Assembly: GCA_030765065.1 (NCBI GenBank)
Contig: CM060978.1
Span: 220,987,498 to 221,051,497 of the forward strand
Source: Deroplatys truncata
Taxonomy: Eukaryota; Arthropoda; Insecta; Mantodea; Mantidae
Length of the DNA: 64,000 nucleotides
Direction of reading: 5' to 3'
Shown: positions 34,931 to 46,500 of the stretch, piece by piece
How positions within the stretch are numbered: position 1 is the first letter of the stretch
Layout: the number at the start of each line of letters is the position of its first letter
Position numbers and translations under genes: made by a program
Notes under the pieces: model-generated
Database searches by the model: none
What the model was told of the DNA's origin: nothing
Seen by the model: only the letters and a program-made list of their open reading frames with translations

Positions 34931-36337
34931 TTATAAGTTCAGTAAGTTTGCAGAGGCACGCAGACCGGAATTCTGTCAAAAAAAGGGAAGGTAATTATTA
35001 AATTCGGGGTGGTACCCCATAGCAACAAGGTAACAGTATAGAATCTTTAGTATTGGAGCGCATATGAAGCAATCTAAACTAGACGCACACACACTCTCTC
35101 TCGACTCGCTTAGTTAGTCTGGTGACTACTGGTGTGTTAAAGCGTCAGTAACGCGTCCGTGTGAGTAAGATTTCACGGCTATCGCGCGGCTTTTTGACCA
35201 ACATCTCTGCGACTCATGGCAAATTACGCTTCTAATCTCTTTTATTGCGGAAACAGTTATTTCAAACCGTAAAATTTATACTGCAGCAATCAGCAGGTAT
35301 AACAATTCAATTGTTATAGTTTCCAATGCTAAGATTTATAATCAGTTTCATTCTTTGTCTTCAAACAGTCGGCAACTCACTTCACTAACTCGAGTATTAG
35401 ATCACATTAAATATCTCAGTCAATGTAAACTGGTGTTATCCTTTCAACTACGCTCCTCGCATACCCTGAGAGAAAGATCTCATAGCCAACTACAGTAGCA
35501 GCCGGCAGCAGAATCAACAGCAGATACTGAAGTGAAGGGTACGGCTTTAAAAAGTAACAACCGTCACTTGGCTTCAAATATAAACAATTTTAAAGCCACA
35601 AATGGCTTTAATCGGTCCTGAACTGTTTCGGTAAAGCATTGCGTTGAACTTTAAATTCAATTTTTCAGTTCCTTGTTTTCAGCACTTTTCACTATTCAGA
35701 ATGTTTCTTGTACCACAGTGTAAATTTTCAAGAAAGCTTTAGGAATTACAAATTTAAAAATTGTTGTGCATTAGTTAAAAATATTATAGCTCAGTTAAAA
35801 TTAATCATTTTCCATAATTCACATTAAAAAGCTTAAAAATTCAATGACATCTATAAAGCTTTTTCTAAACTAATTAAAATTAAGCAATTACTGCACAATG
35901 ATTTCTTAATGTTTGAATGCTAAACTTGATTTAAAATTTGAAAGTGGTACGACAAACCGTGGTGTCCAAAGAGAATTTCATATTGGCATATCAAAAAGTG
36001 ATTCAAATATGAATAAAAAGTATCTTAGCAATAATCTGATATAGCGTGTTAAAATTTAATGTGCAATATATATTTTACTACCTGAATGTATATTAAAAAG
36101 TAAAAGCAATCGGAAGAGAACCAGATTTTTGAACTTTCACTGATACATTGGCTTATTGCAGTTATACATAGCTACTGAATTTGCAGTTATAGCTACTTCG
36201 GAATAGTTATAATATGTAAATAGATAGTTATAATAATTGCAATTGTTAATTAAAATGCCTGGCGGATAACCATTATATAAATGTTACTCTGGGAAAAAAA
36301 GAATAAAACAAAAGAAGATATACGTAATCCAACTTAC
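34931..36337. other. Intronic sequence, possible LINE 5' UTR then AT-rich
   Basis: 34931 to about 35200 may include the 5' UTR of LINE copy 2 but has no second copy for comparison. The rest is AT-rich with no supported feature. Confidence 0.4.
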
Positions 36338-36487
36338 CATTATGACTACAGACGCACAAACTGCCGAATAAAGTACAAGATCCATTTTCATAGTCGTTGT
36401 CTTTGCAAGTCTGTGTGCAGGGAACATACTGCGGATCATTACACGAGTAAAGATAGGCACCAGCTCTTGCTATGCCTCCCAAAGTAT
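36338..36487 (-). CDS. Defensin-like gene, exon 3 (second cysteine domain)
   Basis: The acceptor GTTAATATTTTACAG precedes 36487 and the donor GTAAG follows 36338. The exon is 150 bases, phase 1 at both ends. It encodes 50 residues: a lead of about 15 residues (TLGGIARAGAYLYS), then a six-cysteine domain with spacing C-x7-C-x3-C-x9-C-x6-C-x-C, then three residues. This matches the arthropod defensin pattern exactly and includes Gly two residues before the fourth Cys, the gamma-core position. The cysteine-flanking residues are acidic (KDNDYEN), unlike strongly cationic antimicrobial defensins. The intron upstream is 2.8 kb, the shortest in the gene. Confidence 0.9.
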
Positions 36488-37289
36488 CTGTAAAATATTA
36501 ACGTGTAAACCCATTATAATTATAATTAGCTTCATTCAATAAATTAACATAACTTACAAGTTAATTTCGCGAATCTGAAGGTGTCAACGAAATCATAACA
36601 TGAAGATGCAATGTTGGAGAGGTCAAGGGAAGTAAATCATTTTTGAAGGAAAGAAAAATAGCTTAGGAAAGTTTACGTAATACAAATAGTATTAATGACA
36701 TACGGGGCAACGCACTATCACAATGTTTCCAAATGCACACTGAACTTCTCCCATCTGATTCACATAATATATCCTTGCACATCCCAAGACCTCAAGGGAT
36801 TCACTATCACAGCACAGAGGCACAATTCACAGTTGTACTACTAACCGGCGATAGTAGGATACTACTAGCGAATGAGTTAAAGGGAAATGACTACTTTAAA
36901 TTAACAATTTCCCGCTTTCAACCTCTTAAAGGAGAAGGAATTATGGAAGGAGTACTAGCAGGAGAATGATCAACCACAAACATATAACAGCTGTTAGTAT
37001 TTTTGTGTTTTGCTTTTTTGGGGGGTCTTTTTAATCTAAGGGAGTCTTGCGGTTTGAATGTTCCTACTAAGTGTTGTATAAATACACCGCACACGTAATC
37101 ACAAGGTCTAACATTTTGTCCTGTTGTTTCTTTTTTTTCTTTCTTTTTACCTACTTCTTATTTTTCTTTTATTACTTTATTACTTTATATGTATAGTGCA
37201 TCAGGGTTCCCATTTAAAGGAATTAAATTGACTCTAAAATGACCATCACAACGTGCTCCAAATAAAACACGACTAATGGCATTTGCTTT
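36488..37289. other. Intronic sequence, no feature seen
   Basis: Part of the intron between exons 2 and 3. A 78-codon plus-strand frame (36733-36969) shows no domain. Confidence 0.45.
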
Positions 37290-37403
37290 CCCCTATAATA
37301 TTTTATATATTATATTATATACACATGTTGCTTTAAGGCGGGCTGTTATTATATTTTATATTATATAATTAAACTGATGTCGTTTAAGTGTTAAAAATAT
37401 TGC
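37290..37403. repeat. Dispersed AT-rich repeat, inverted partner of 20193-20297
   Basis: Reversed, this region repeats the TATATAATATAAAATATAAT and AGCCCGCCTTAAAGCAA blocks seen at 20193-20297 with few differences. The surrounding sequence is not shared. Confidence 0.6.
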
Positions 37404-37739
37404 CTCAATTTCCAGGCGTAGGGCGGTGCTACTGCGCGATGCTTACTCAAAGGAGAGAGTGTTTCCCATGGCCACTAGAGGGCTGCTTGGTTCAACGGGT
37501 CGTTCATAGTCTTCTCTGGGCAGCTCCAGAAGTGGAACGGGACTCGTTAGCGATTTCTGCGCGTCTCTGTGTCCTGTCTGCCTGCGACCTGTAGCCTACT
37601 GTGATTTCTGCACTTTATTCTTTCCTCCTTGGGGGTGGTAACCACAATAGATCTCCAGCAGGTCGCAATGCACGAAGTGTCCTCCTCCTATACCCTATTT
37701 AACGTTGTCAGGGTTAAAGAACATGTGGAAAAAAACCTG

Positions 37740-38528
37740 GTGTGTTACACTCAAATGACTTTCTCTGCTCTTGTACAAACTATTTTTACAAACGCTTGTT
37801 CTCCATATGCTTCATGTTAATCGAGATATCGAGATGTTAATCATATTGCTAATTTTCTTGTAGGTTCAAGGGGAATTGGTAGGCTTTAAGCGATAGTCAA
37901 ATATTTTAAGAGCTGGTTGCTGTGTGGAGTATTCCATTCTCTTTGCATTACCGGGACAAAAAAAAAGTTGAGTAACGAATTTGAGAAAACTTATAAGTAT
38001 TGAACATTTAAGGGAATAACAAGCAATATCTCGAAAATGGTTCACTCAACAAAAAAAAAGTATAAGATATAAATTGTGTATTTTAACGCGTTCTAATTTT
38101 TTGTGTAGTAAAATTTTCTCTATCTCTTATGGTTTACCAGTTATGCAAAGGTCGTTCACAATGAAGAATACTTTTGGAGACATTCCCAGAAAATTCGGGA
38201 TATACATTTCATTTGTCATGAAAATATCTTAAACATATGATATTTTAATCAAATTTTTAAAGCCGTTTTTGATAAAATTAAAATTTTCGATAAATGTTCC
38301 ATGTAAAGGGTAATCTGGGGTGGGGGGATTTTCTTGAAAACCTTCGTGTCGTATCTCTGGAAGTTAGGAACCTAAATACTAAGTTTGGTGTTTATCTGAT
38401 TGTTCGTCTCTGAAAATGTTTCCAAAAATGCTTTTTTTGGATTTATGGGGTCTCAAAACATATATTTCCGGTGAAATCCGGTGAAATACAGTACTTCCCC
38501 TTCTTACTATACGTAGTAGGAAAGTAAT
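37740..38528 (+). repeat. Interspersed repeat (ACTTTCTCTAC family), near-full copy
   Basis: Starts TGTGTTACACTCAAATGACTT and ends CTTACTATACGTAGTAGGAA. The block ATGAAGAATACTTTTGGAGA (38161) and the GGAAGTTAGGAACCTAAATA region match other copies. The CA tract present in most copies is missing. Confidence 0.75.
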
Positions 38529-39315
38529 ATACAGTAGGTTATCAGCACTTTGTCATCTTTAAGGTAGATATCTCTAAATCCTCGAAGGTCTGCCCGTTAC
38601 GAATGAATCAAATGAGAGAAAATCAGTGATCTGTTGGTCACGAAGCACAATAGTAATGCATCGGCCCGACAGGTGGAGGATCCGTGTCTCCAAGTCCAGG
38701 CATGAAACTGACATCTTAAACTATTATTCAGATCTATAACTGTTTACAGTACATTGTAGAAAAGCCACTGGCGTTCATTTTATTCAAAATTTGAGAGTAT
38801 ATCTAATAAATCAGTGGATACATATCTCAGTGCCAGCCGTCTCAGTGAAGTCAGAGATTATGTGTCATTTCTTATGGCTCTGAGAAGGGCATTCAATGTG
38901 ATGTGTAGGGCAGTTCAAGCAATGGGAAAGACAAAATTACTAGTGTAATACTAGCGAGGCAGGGAGGACGTTTATAAGCTTTAGGACAACCTGTTCCGCC
39001 CTTTCCTTCCCTCTGCAGCCCTTACCTACGAACTTCCTAAACGGTGTTACATCATCCTTCTGAGAAACGTCACATGTAATTGAGTTGGCTGACTGCATTA
39101 GACTGCTTATTGAAAGGATTTTAAGTTTATTTTCCAAGAAATCTCTAATCAAATTTTTCGAAAGCTTCTATTAAAATATTCCCCTGCTATTGATAATAAT
39201 GAACAGTAATTAACGGGAGCATTTAAGAACAGATATGTAGAAAACCTTTGCAGCTGCGTTGATTTCTATTGAACTTTGCATTATATCTAGAGAGGAAACA
39301 AATGAAATACGTTAC

Positions 39316-39480
39316 CTCTGAGAGAGGAAAGCAGTCCACCGGTGTTGGCGCAAGCGCAGAATCGATTGTTGACGCATCGTTGAGATCGGAAGCCGTTTTG
39401 CTGGCATTTTAGCTTGCAGGATATCTGCCCCACTTCGTAACAGGGATAGCGAAACAGTTTGGTGTCCAGACTGAGCAAAC
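39316..39480 (-). CDS. Defensin-like gene, exon 2 (first cysteine domain)
   Basis: The acceptor TACATATTTTATTAG precedes 39480 and the donor GTAACG follows 39316. The exon is 165 bases, phase 1 at both ends, 55 residues. A lead (LLSLDTKLFRYP) is followed by six cysteines spaced C-x7-C-x3-C-x9-C-x5-C-x-C, then a tail (ANTGGLLSSLR). It is the most basic of the four domains (Lys and Arg in KLK and RSQR). It also resembles termicin, the termite antifungal peptide, in its CxxxC and CxC arrangement, but the spacing fits insect defensins better. A free-standing peptide is conceivable if processed at the single Arg residues between domains; that is speculation. Confidence 0.9.
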
Positions 39481-40013
39481 CTAATAAAATATGTAAATTA
39501 TAGCTTTGTGTATCTAAATATTAAATTTTAATGATATCATTAACTATTCAGCATATCTAATGCGCTTCAGTTAGTTTGCAAACATTTCCTGGCTGTATGA
39601 CACTTTATAAACAGAAACATTCACCTATGTACATTAGAAAAGCAGATACCACATATGTTACACAAATATGTCTCTTGATACTCCATTACTAATGCTACCT
39701 TTATTTCCTACTATTTGTATTTGAACTCTCTGTAGGGCAATCAGTTCTATAAGTGGCAAAATGTTATGTTATGATACATTTTATTCTGTTCCTTTATTAT
39801 GAATTATCAACATTAATTTAACAAACTGATTCAACGTTTAGAAATTTAGAGTATGTACATATAAGCTAATCATACCTTCATGCATTAATTAACATATACT
39901 ATTTAACAGTTAAACTGGATATGTTCATTATCCGGGAACTTTAACCCGTTGCGTAATTCTTTATGAGCATACTTAATGCCTTTCGAGTTATCTGGCAGCT
40001 AATGTATCCTAGA

Positions 40014-40022
40014 TAAATAGCA
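40014..40022. repeat. Left target-site duplication of LINE copy 3
   Basis: TAAATAGCA here recurs at 57761-57769, directly after the (ACT)n tail of the LINE. This 9-bp pair brackets LINE copy 3 and the palindromic element inside it. Confidence 0.85.
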
Positions 40023-40548
40023 TCATCTTTAATTATTCGCAGCCATTTAGTTTAATAAATACAGCATCTTCCCAGCATCCTACCTCACGAACAACTCCGT
40101 AGTTTGAAGTACCCCTCCCCAACCCTAGAATGGGCTTCCAAAAATTACATTGTACTTTATTTACATTATCCAACCTCTCCCATCCCCATACTTCACTGTC
40201 GTATAGTAATGAGGACCTAATCATTGCTTCATACATGGTCTGTAATGTTTTTACTTGCATATCTGGTGCTCGGGTCAATATCCTTAATACCTCAGAAAGT
40301 ATCCAATCCCTTTATGTCTTATAAACTCTATGTTCCTGTTCCATTTTCCACCCATATCAAATCTTACTCCTAGTTAATCGAAATGTTTGACATTTTGAAT
40401 TTATTGCTCCCCTTATATCCACTTTTCATGTTGGCTGTACAAATATCCATTTTAAAGGCGACTGTTTTAGTTTTAAGAATATTTACCTCCATACCCCATT
40501 GCCTACAATATCGTCGAAGAGCGTTTAAACCAGACTGCAAACCTTTTG
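40023..40548 (-). mobile_element. LINE copy 3, inverted 5' segment
   Basis: The minus strand matches RT sequence of copy 1 (24170 to about 24704), including the segment LLYDSEVWGWERLDNVNKVQ, with small deletions and frameshifts. At 40549 the sequence switches to plus-strand 3' UTR of the same LINE family (GCATGTACGGTCTTATGACC, copy 1 25519-25538). An inverted 5' segment joined to a sense 3' end is the product of twin priming. Confidence 0.88.
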
Positions 40549-40571
40549 CATGTACGGTCTTATGACCCATG
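40549..40571 (+). mobile_element. LINE copy 3, sense 3' segment (left of the Polinton insertion)
   Basis: GCATGTACGGTCTTATGACC followed by CATG matches the 3' UTR of copy 1. It is cut at CCCATG (40566-40571), which is duplicated at 57633-57638 on the other side of the palindrome. Confidence 0.9.
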
Positions 40572-40574
40572 AGT

Positions 40575-41760
40575 AGGATATATAGGAGAGATCGAGCGCA
40601 GTTTTTTGCGTTTATATGGGAAAGGATAGGGAAAACGAGGCTAGATGCGACGGTTCAAGGAGGAAAATGCGTTTATATGGGCGAGATAGGGAATACGAGG
40701 ACTGACGCTAGGCTAGACAGTGGTAGGAGGGGGAGTGCGCTTTATATGAGAAAGATAGGGAATACGAGGGGAGGTGCTAGGCTAGACAGAGGCTGAGTAG
40801 AGTATAGTTTATATGAGAGGTATAGGAAAACGAGGGGAGGTGTTAGACTAGACAGAGGCTTGAAACGTAGTGCATGGTTTATATGAGTGCTATAGGAAAA
40901 CGAGGAGAGGAGTTAGACTAGACAGAGGTCGAGGAGCAGAGTATGGTTTATGTGAGAGATATAGGAAAACGAGGAAAGGTGTTAGGCTAGACAGAAGTCG
41001 AGGAGTAGAGTATGGTTTATATGAGAGGTATAGGAACAGGAGAAGAGGTGTTAGGCTAGACAGGTAGTGTTGCAGTAGGAATATGGACTTATATACAGGA
41101 GAGATAGGGAATACCAGGGCTGATGCTAGGCTAGTCAGATGCTAAAGGAGGGAGGGATATGCTTTATACGAGAGAGATAGGGAATACAAGGAAAGATGCT
41201 ATACTAAACAGGACTTGAAGGGTAGAATATGAGCGATTAGCGAACCGAGGAGAGGTGCTAGTATAGGAGTTTTTAATGATGGAGTAGGCGTTTATATGCG
41301 AGAGATAGGGAATACGAGGGTCGATGCTAGGCTAGACAGTGGTAGGAGGGGGAGTGCGCTTTATATGAGAAAGATAGGGAATACGAGGGGAGGTGCTAGT
41401 CTAGACATGGTTTGAGGATTAGAGTATACGTTTATATGGGAGGTATAGGAAAACGAGGGGAGGTGTTAGGCTAGACAGATGCTGAGTAATGTATGGTTTA
41501 TATGAGTGGTATAGGAAAACGAGGAGAGGAGTTAGACTAGACAGAGGTCGAGGAGCAGAGTATGGTTTATGTGAGAGTCATGGGTAAACGAGAGAGGCGT
41601 TAGGCTAGACAGAGCTAGAGGAATAGAGTATGGTTTATATGAGAGGTATAGGAACAGGAGAAGAGGTGTTAGGCTAGACAGGTAGTGTAGCAGTAGGAAT
41701 ATGGACTTATATACAGGAGAGATAGGGAATAGGAGGGCTAGACTTGAAAGCGACTTTAGA
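40575..41760 (+). repeat. 66-bp tandem repeat array, left end of the palindrome
   Basis: About 17 units of roughly 64-72 bp repeat the core TATAGGAAAACGAGGGGAGG then TTAGGCTAGACAG and TATGGTTTATATGAGAG. Because the common unit is 66 bp, divisible by three, short frames such as 40870-41067 stay open with a 22-residue period; I consider them spurious. The array is subterminal, where adenovirus- and Polinton-type elements bear replication signals. Confidence 0.9.
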
Positions 41761-41836
41761 CGTGAACTTAGTGGAAAACTGTTTCATGTCAATGTTAGAA
41801 CGCTAATTCTAGACATGCCCATCACGTAACCTATTC

Positions 41837-42020
41837 AGGGAAAAGGTGACTCGTTCAGGGGAAAAAGGTGACTGCTCAGGGAAAAAGGAGGCCCACAAAG
41901 GGAAAAAGTTGACTAGCAAAGGGAAAAACGTGACCAGCAAAGGGAAAAATGTCACCAGCAAAGGGAAAAAAGGCGACCACCAAAGGGAAAAAGGTGACCT
42001 GCAACGGGAAAAGCTAACCC
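41837..42020 (+). repeat. 20-22 bp tandem repeat, left arm
   Basis: Nine units of AGGGAAAAAGGTGACCAGCA type, each 20-22 bp with small changes. They mark the inner border of the 66-bp array. Confidence 0.92.
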
Positions 42021-42025
42021 ACTAA

Positions 42026-43200
42026 CACTAACAGGTAAGTAATTCAGGTAGTATCACAGGAGGCTAGATTCCAGGGTTGGGTATAGCATAGTTTCATATT
42101 TCAAGGTAATTCAGAGGGTATCGTAGGTATTTAGGATAATTCAAGTAACATAGGTGTTTAGAGTAATTAAGCAAGCATTACAGGAGGGTAGGTTCCAGGG
42201 GTTGGTTATAACCTAGCTTCGTATTTCACAGATAGTTCAGGTAATATCGTAAGTATTTGAGGTAATCGACAGAGCTTCACAGATATTATTGATAATTTCG
42301 ATCAGAGATTTGTATCACAGCTATTTAAGGTAAATGCAGATGATTCAGGTTGTATCAATGGTATTTGAGTCATTTTAACAGGTAATTCAGATAGCATCAC
42401 AGGTGCTCGTGCTAATTTAGAGCAGGAATTCGTATCAGAGCTAGTTAAGGTAATTTCACATGATTCGGGTAGTATCACAGGTATTTAAATCATTTTCATA
42501 GCCAATTCAGCTAGTATCGTGAGCATTTAAGCTAATTCAGCTAGTATCACAGGAGGCTAGATTCCAGAGGCTAACTGCATCATAGCTATGCATGATTTCA
42601 CAGCTAATTCAGCTAGTATCGTAGGTATTTAGGCTAATTCAGGTAGTATCACAGGAGGCTAGATTCCAGGGTTGGGTATAGCATAGTTTCATATTTCAAG
42701 GTAATTCAGAGGGTATCGTAGGTATTTAGGTTAATTCAAGTAACATAGATGCTTAGAGTAATTAAGCAAGCATTACAGGAGGGTAGGTTCCAGGGGTTGG
42801 TTATAGCCTAGTTTCGTATTTTACAGATAGTTCAGGTAATATCATAAGTATTTGGATAATCAGCATAGTTTCACAGATGCTCGTAATAATTTCGATCAGA
42901 GATTTTGTATCACGGCTATTTAAGGTAAATGCAGCTGATTCAGGTTGTATCAATGGTATTTGAGTCATTTTAATAGGCAATTCTGATAGTATCACAGGTG
43001 CTCGTACTAATTTAGAGCAGGAATTCGTATCTGAGCTATTTAATGTAATTTCACACGATTCGGATAGTATCACAGGTATTTAAGTCATTTTAACAGGCAA
43101 TTCAACTAGTATCACAGGTACTCATGGTAATATAGAGAGTAATTCGATTATAAAACTTTTCTCATCCAACGTTACAACAATTTATATACTTTTTTCTAAA
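42026..43200 (+). repeat. 600-bp duplication built from short GTATCACAGGTATTTA units, left arm
   Basis: A block starting AATTCAGGTAGTATCACAGG then GCTAGATTCCAGGGTTGGG at about 42050 recurs at about 42640-42660, giving two copies of roughly 610 bp. Each block is itself made of degenerate 30-50 bp units with AATTCAG and GTATCACAGG steps. No coding sequence is supported. Confidence 0.8.
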
Positions 43201-43299
43201 TCTTACAAACTTATTATATGTTAAACACTTATTGTACAATGCGGAGAGGGATAAACTGCATATTGGTTCACAAATTGAAAAGCTTTACGTCAACATACC

Positions 43300-43305
43300 T
43301 TTATT
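43300..43305 (-). promoter_or_regulatory. Poly(A) signal of the left PolB gene
   Basis: AATAAA on the minus strand, about 200 bases after the left polymerase stop. It is the mirror of 54899-54904. Confidence 0.6.
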
Positions 43306-43508
43306 TTAGTTCGTTATAGATGTCTCTCCCCTTTTATCTAGGCTTGAGACTAGCACTAGGATTGCTCCTAATGGCAGGGTTACCACCTTCCCTTCCATCT
43401 TCTTCTTTCTTCATCAGGCGCCAGCTATCTGCATATACAGCACACAGATACCTTCTTTTTTAAGATTGTAGACTCACTAGAAAATCTTTATCTTTAACTT
43501 ACATTCTT

Positions 43509-46500
43509 TTAAGCACTGTTTGTAATGGCGTAATGTCCATACGCATATGTTGTTATCCCGTCCTCAGCAATAATTCTTTTATCATCAAACGGAGTCAATG
43601 CAATTTTATTCACTTGTACTGTAGCAAGGGCATGCTTTCGTGATAGGATCAGATTCATAGGTGTTCTGATGATTTCACTGGTTTTAAGACAGTCTGTATA
43701 GCTGTCAAACGAAATGTACTGCTTAATAGCGCTACGTTTTATACCTTTAATCTTTTTTATCATTGACCCTTGAATATCTAAGGCATACATCTTAGGACGT
43801 AGTCCAACAAAGCGTAGGATGATTTTGCTATTAGCCTCATCTTTAAATTTTCCCAATACCTTCTTGTTCTGAGTAGAGTAACATATATGGTTGGCAGGGT
43901 AATCAGCTGTATCGAGATGTTCAAGAAAACGTAGCTTGTCCTGGTACACATCTTCAGTTCTTACACGATGAATGAACGAATCAGTGTCCATATACATAAG
44001 CTTCAGGTTTTCAGCTCCATAATAAGGCAACAAAACGTCGTAATGATAATTATACATTAATGTCTTGGAGATGTCCAACACACTCATACCAATGTATATA
44101 GGCTTGTTGAACACAATCTGACGAGAGGCCATATGTACAGCAGCTAGATTATCAGCATATATCGTCCTGTCGATAAACGTAGGCTTGGCGATCAGCTTCT
44201 CTAGAGTTTTTTCATTGGTCACCAGTCGTATATCCATACGATTACGCAGGTTCTCCATAGTTTTTCCAAACATAGCGTTGTTAAAGAGTTTGTAGAGATC
44301 CTTCTCGAAATCATTTGCAGCTTGTTGTCGTAGCCTGTTGTTAAATTCCACATAAGGTTTCAACCACTGAGACTGTCGGAATTGTAGCACACGATGGATT
44401 TTTGTTAGTCGTAGTCCATGACTAAGAGCTTGCTTCAAAGCCATGTAATGCACTACATACTTCTTTCGAGGTCCAAGATGAGGTATCAGTTTCTTTGTAG
44501 ATGATTCCAATGGTTTCATACACTCTGGCAGGAAAGGTAGATCGTTGTGTAGATCGTGAAGTTCTGCAGGATACTCGATGTCGACTTCTAATATGTACCC
44601 ATGAGGATCATCTTCTTGTAGTGTTTCTAAGTTGATTTCTTCAGGTGACACCCACTGAAATCCACCAAAAGGAAGGGCGTGACACATTGCCCACCCATAT
44701 TGGTTATTTGCGTCCTCGTATGTGATAAATTGGGTTGGTCTCGTCGGATCAAACTTCTCCATATAAGTGTTATTAGCCTCAGCATACCGATGAGAAACTT
44801 GGCATAAACCTCCTCTTATACCTGATTCCACCATGAGTAGTTGATCATAATCTTGTAACAGTTCCAGCTTAATTCCAGTATACAGCAACATGGCGTCCCA
44901 TGTAAGACCTGGAGAGGTAAAATAATGGGCAGGATCAACTTTGTGTGTTTTAAGGGTTTGCTCTCTGAACGTCTCAAAGACGTCAGCTAGAAGAAGTACA
45001 TCCGAAGTTAAGTAGAGATCGCTGTACTCTCCCAGGTTTCTCACATTAAACAGCTCCCATACATTTCTAGCATGATCGTAGTCAGCATCAGTAATTTCTT
45101 CTTCATTTAATCTATTGTAGAAGGAGTCCTTAGGAGGCAAGCAGCTCTCGTTCAGGGCATCCCATGACGTAACAAAATCATATGCAAATACACCCTTACG
45201 GGTCATCAACTTCAATTTGTCTTCTCCAAAGTACTTTAGCGTTTCAGGATACGAGGTTAGATTTTTTACCAACTTATCCAAGCTTGTACTGAGGAATCGG
45301 AAGCTATCCACAAATCGAAGCTTTATATCTCCTACATACTTGGTGAATGAGATATAGCTTTCTTCAGAGTTAGGAATTACCTCCACACGTTCACTTGTAC
45401 AACCCAGCTCCTTAACAATGAAATGAGAGTCATATCCGCTAAGGTTATGCATGAAGACTGGTATATATTTAGGTGATTTACAGGCTAAATTACATTCATT
45501 ATGAAGACTTCCACGATATTCACCGCTGATGTGATCATGGTCGCGTACTTTATAGTTCTCTTCTGTAAAGGGTTTTCTACACAAGTAGCATGTCGTAGAA
45601 GACTCGAAATCCTTTTGCTGTTGATCCGTAAGTTTCAGAGGCTTAGCAGATTTGTATATATTACCAATCATTTTTGCAAGAGATGTAAGGTACAGCATAA
45701 ACGTCTGAGCAGCATCAGCACCACGATACACATAGGGATGCTTAGGAAGATCAGTTTCGAGATGTTCAACACTGGATGTAGGTTTCACGTAAACACAGAA
45801 GCTCATTGGTGTGTGCTCTTGATAAGGTGTTGTATAGGAAGTTTCAGGATTGGGTGTACACGTATGGCATGGAGTGAGAATACTCTCAAAATCCGCATAG
45901 ATGACATAAGGTACTTTCAGCATCCTCTCAACATTTTTAAACTGTACAATTGATTTCTCCTTGGTAGGCATAACTACCCTTGCAACACCATGTTGAATAC
46001 AGACGGCTGCATGTTCTTGTAGTTTTTCCTGTCCACTTCGTCCATATCGATCATCAAAATGTGTAAAGCAGCGCTTACAAGTATAAACCCGTCCATTATG
46101 GTTAGTTTTCTGGCGTCGAACGAGTTTCTCAAAATTCCTTATATACACGTAGTGATGTTTTCCACTGCTATCATTCAATAGTAGCAGGTCGCGATGTTCA
46201 GGTAGTTCAATATCAGCAACCTTTATCGGATACACTTCATGCTTCTCATCCAACCCGAAAACGTTAATAGACATATTGTTAAACTTCTCAAATTTAGGTA
46301 TTTGAGAAAGTGGAGTAGGGTAGGAAACACAGCTGAAGTCGTACTTGTCTTGAAGTTGTTTGTATTTGCTCACACGTTGCGCATCCTTCCCTATGAATTT
46401 AGCTAATATAGAGTACATGAAACATTTATCGTCGGTAAAGTTCTGAATGTTTATACACGCTTCTTTAGCTCCGACAGATGACGGTAGTGGTATGTAGCTA

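Noticed and set aside
40870-41067. Arg-rich repeat-coded frame (22-residue period) in the 66-bp array and its mirror 57137-57334
   Set aside because: The frame stays open only because the repeat unit is a multiple of three. Flanking units are frameshifted by length changes, so coding is unlikely.
42801-43073. 90-codon frame in the short-unit repeats (mirror 55131-55403)
   Set aside because: It follows the degenerate repeat units and shows no domain or start context.
45501-45953. 150-codon open frame antisense to the left polymerase (mirrored at 52251-52703)
   Set aside because: It lies wholly opposite the conserved polymerase reading frame, has no recognisable domain, and is present in both arms only because the arms are identical.
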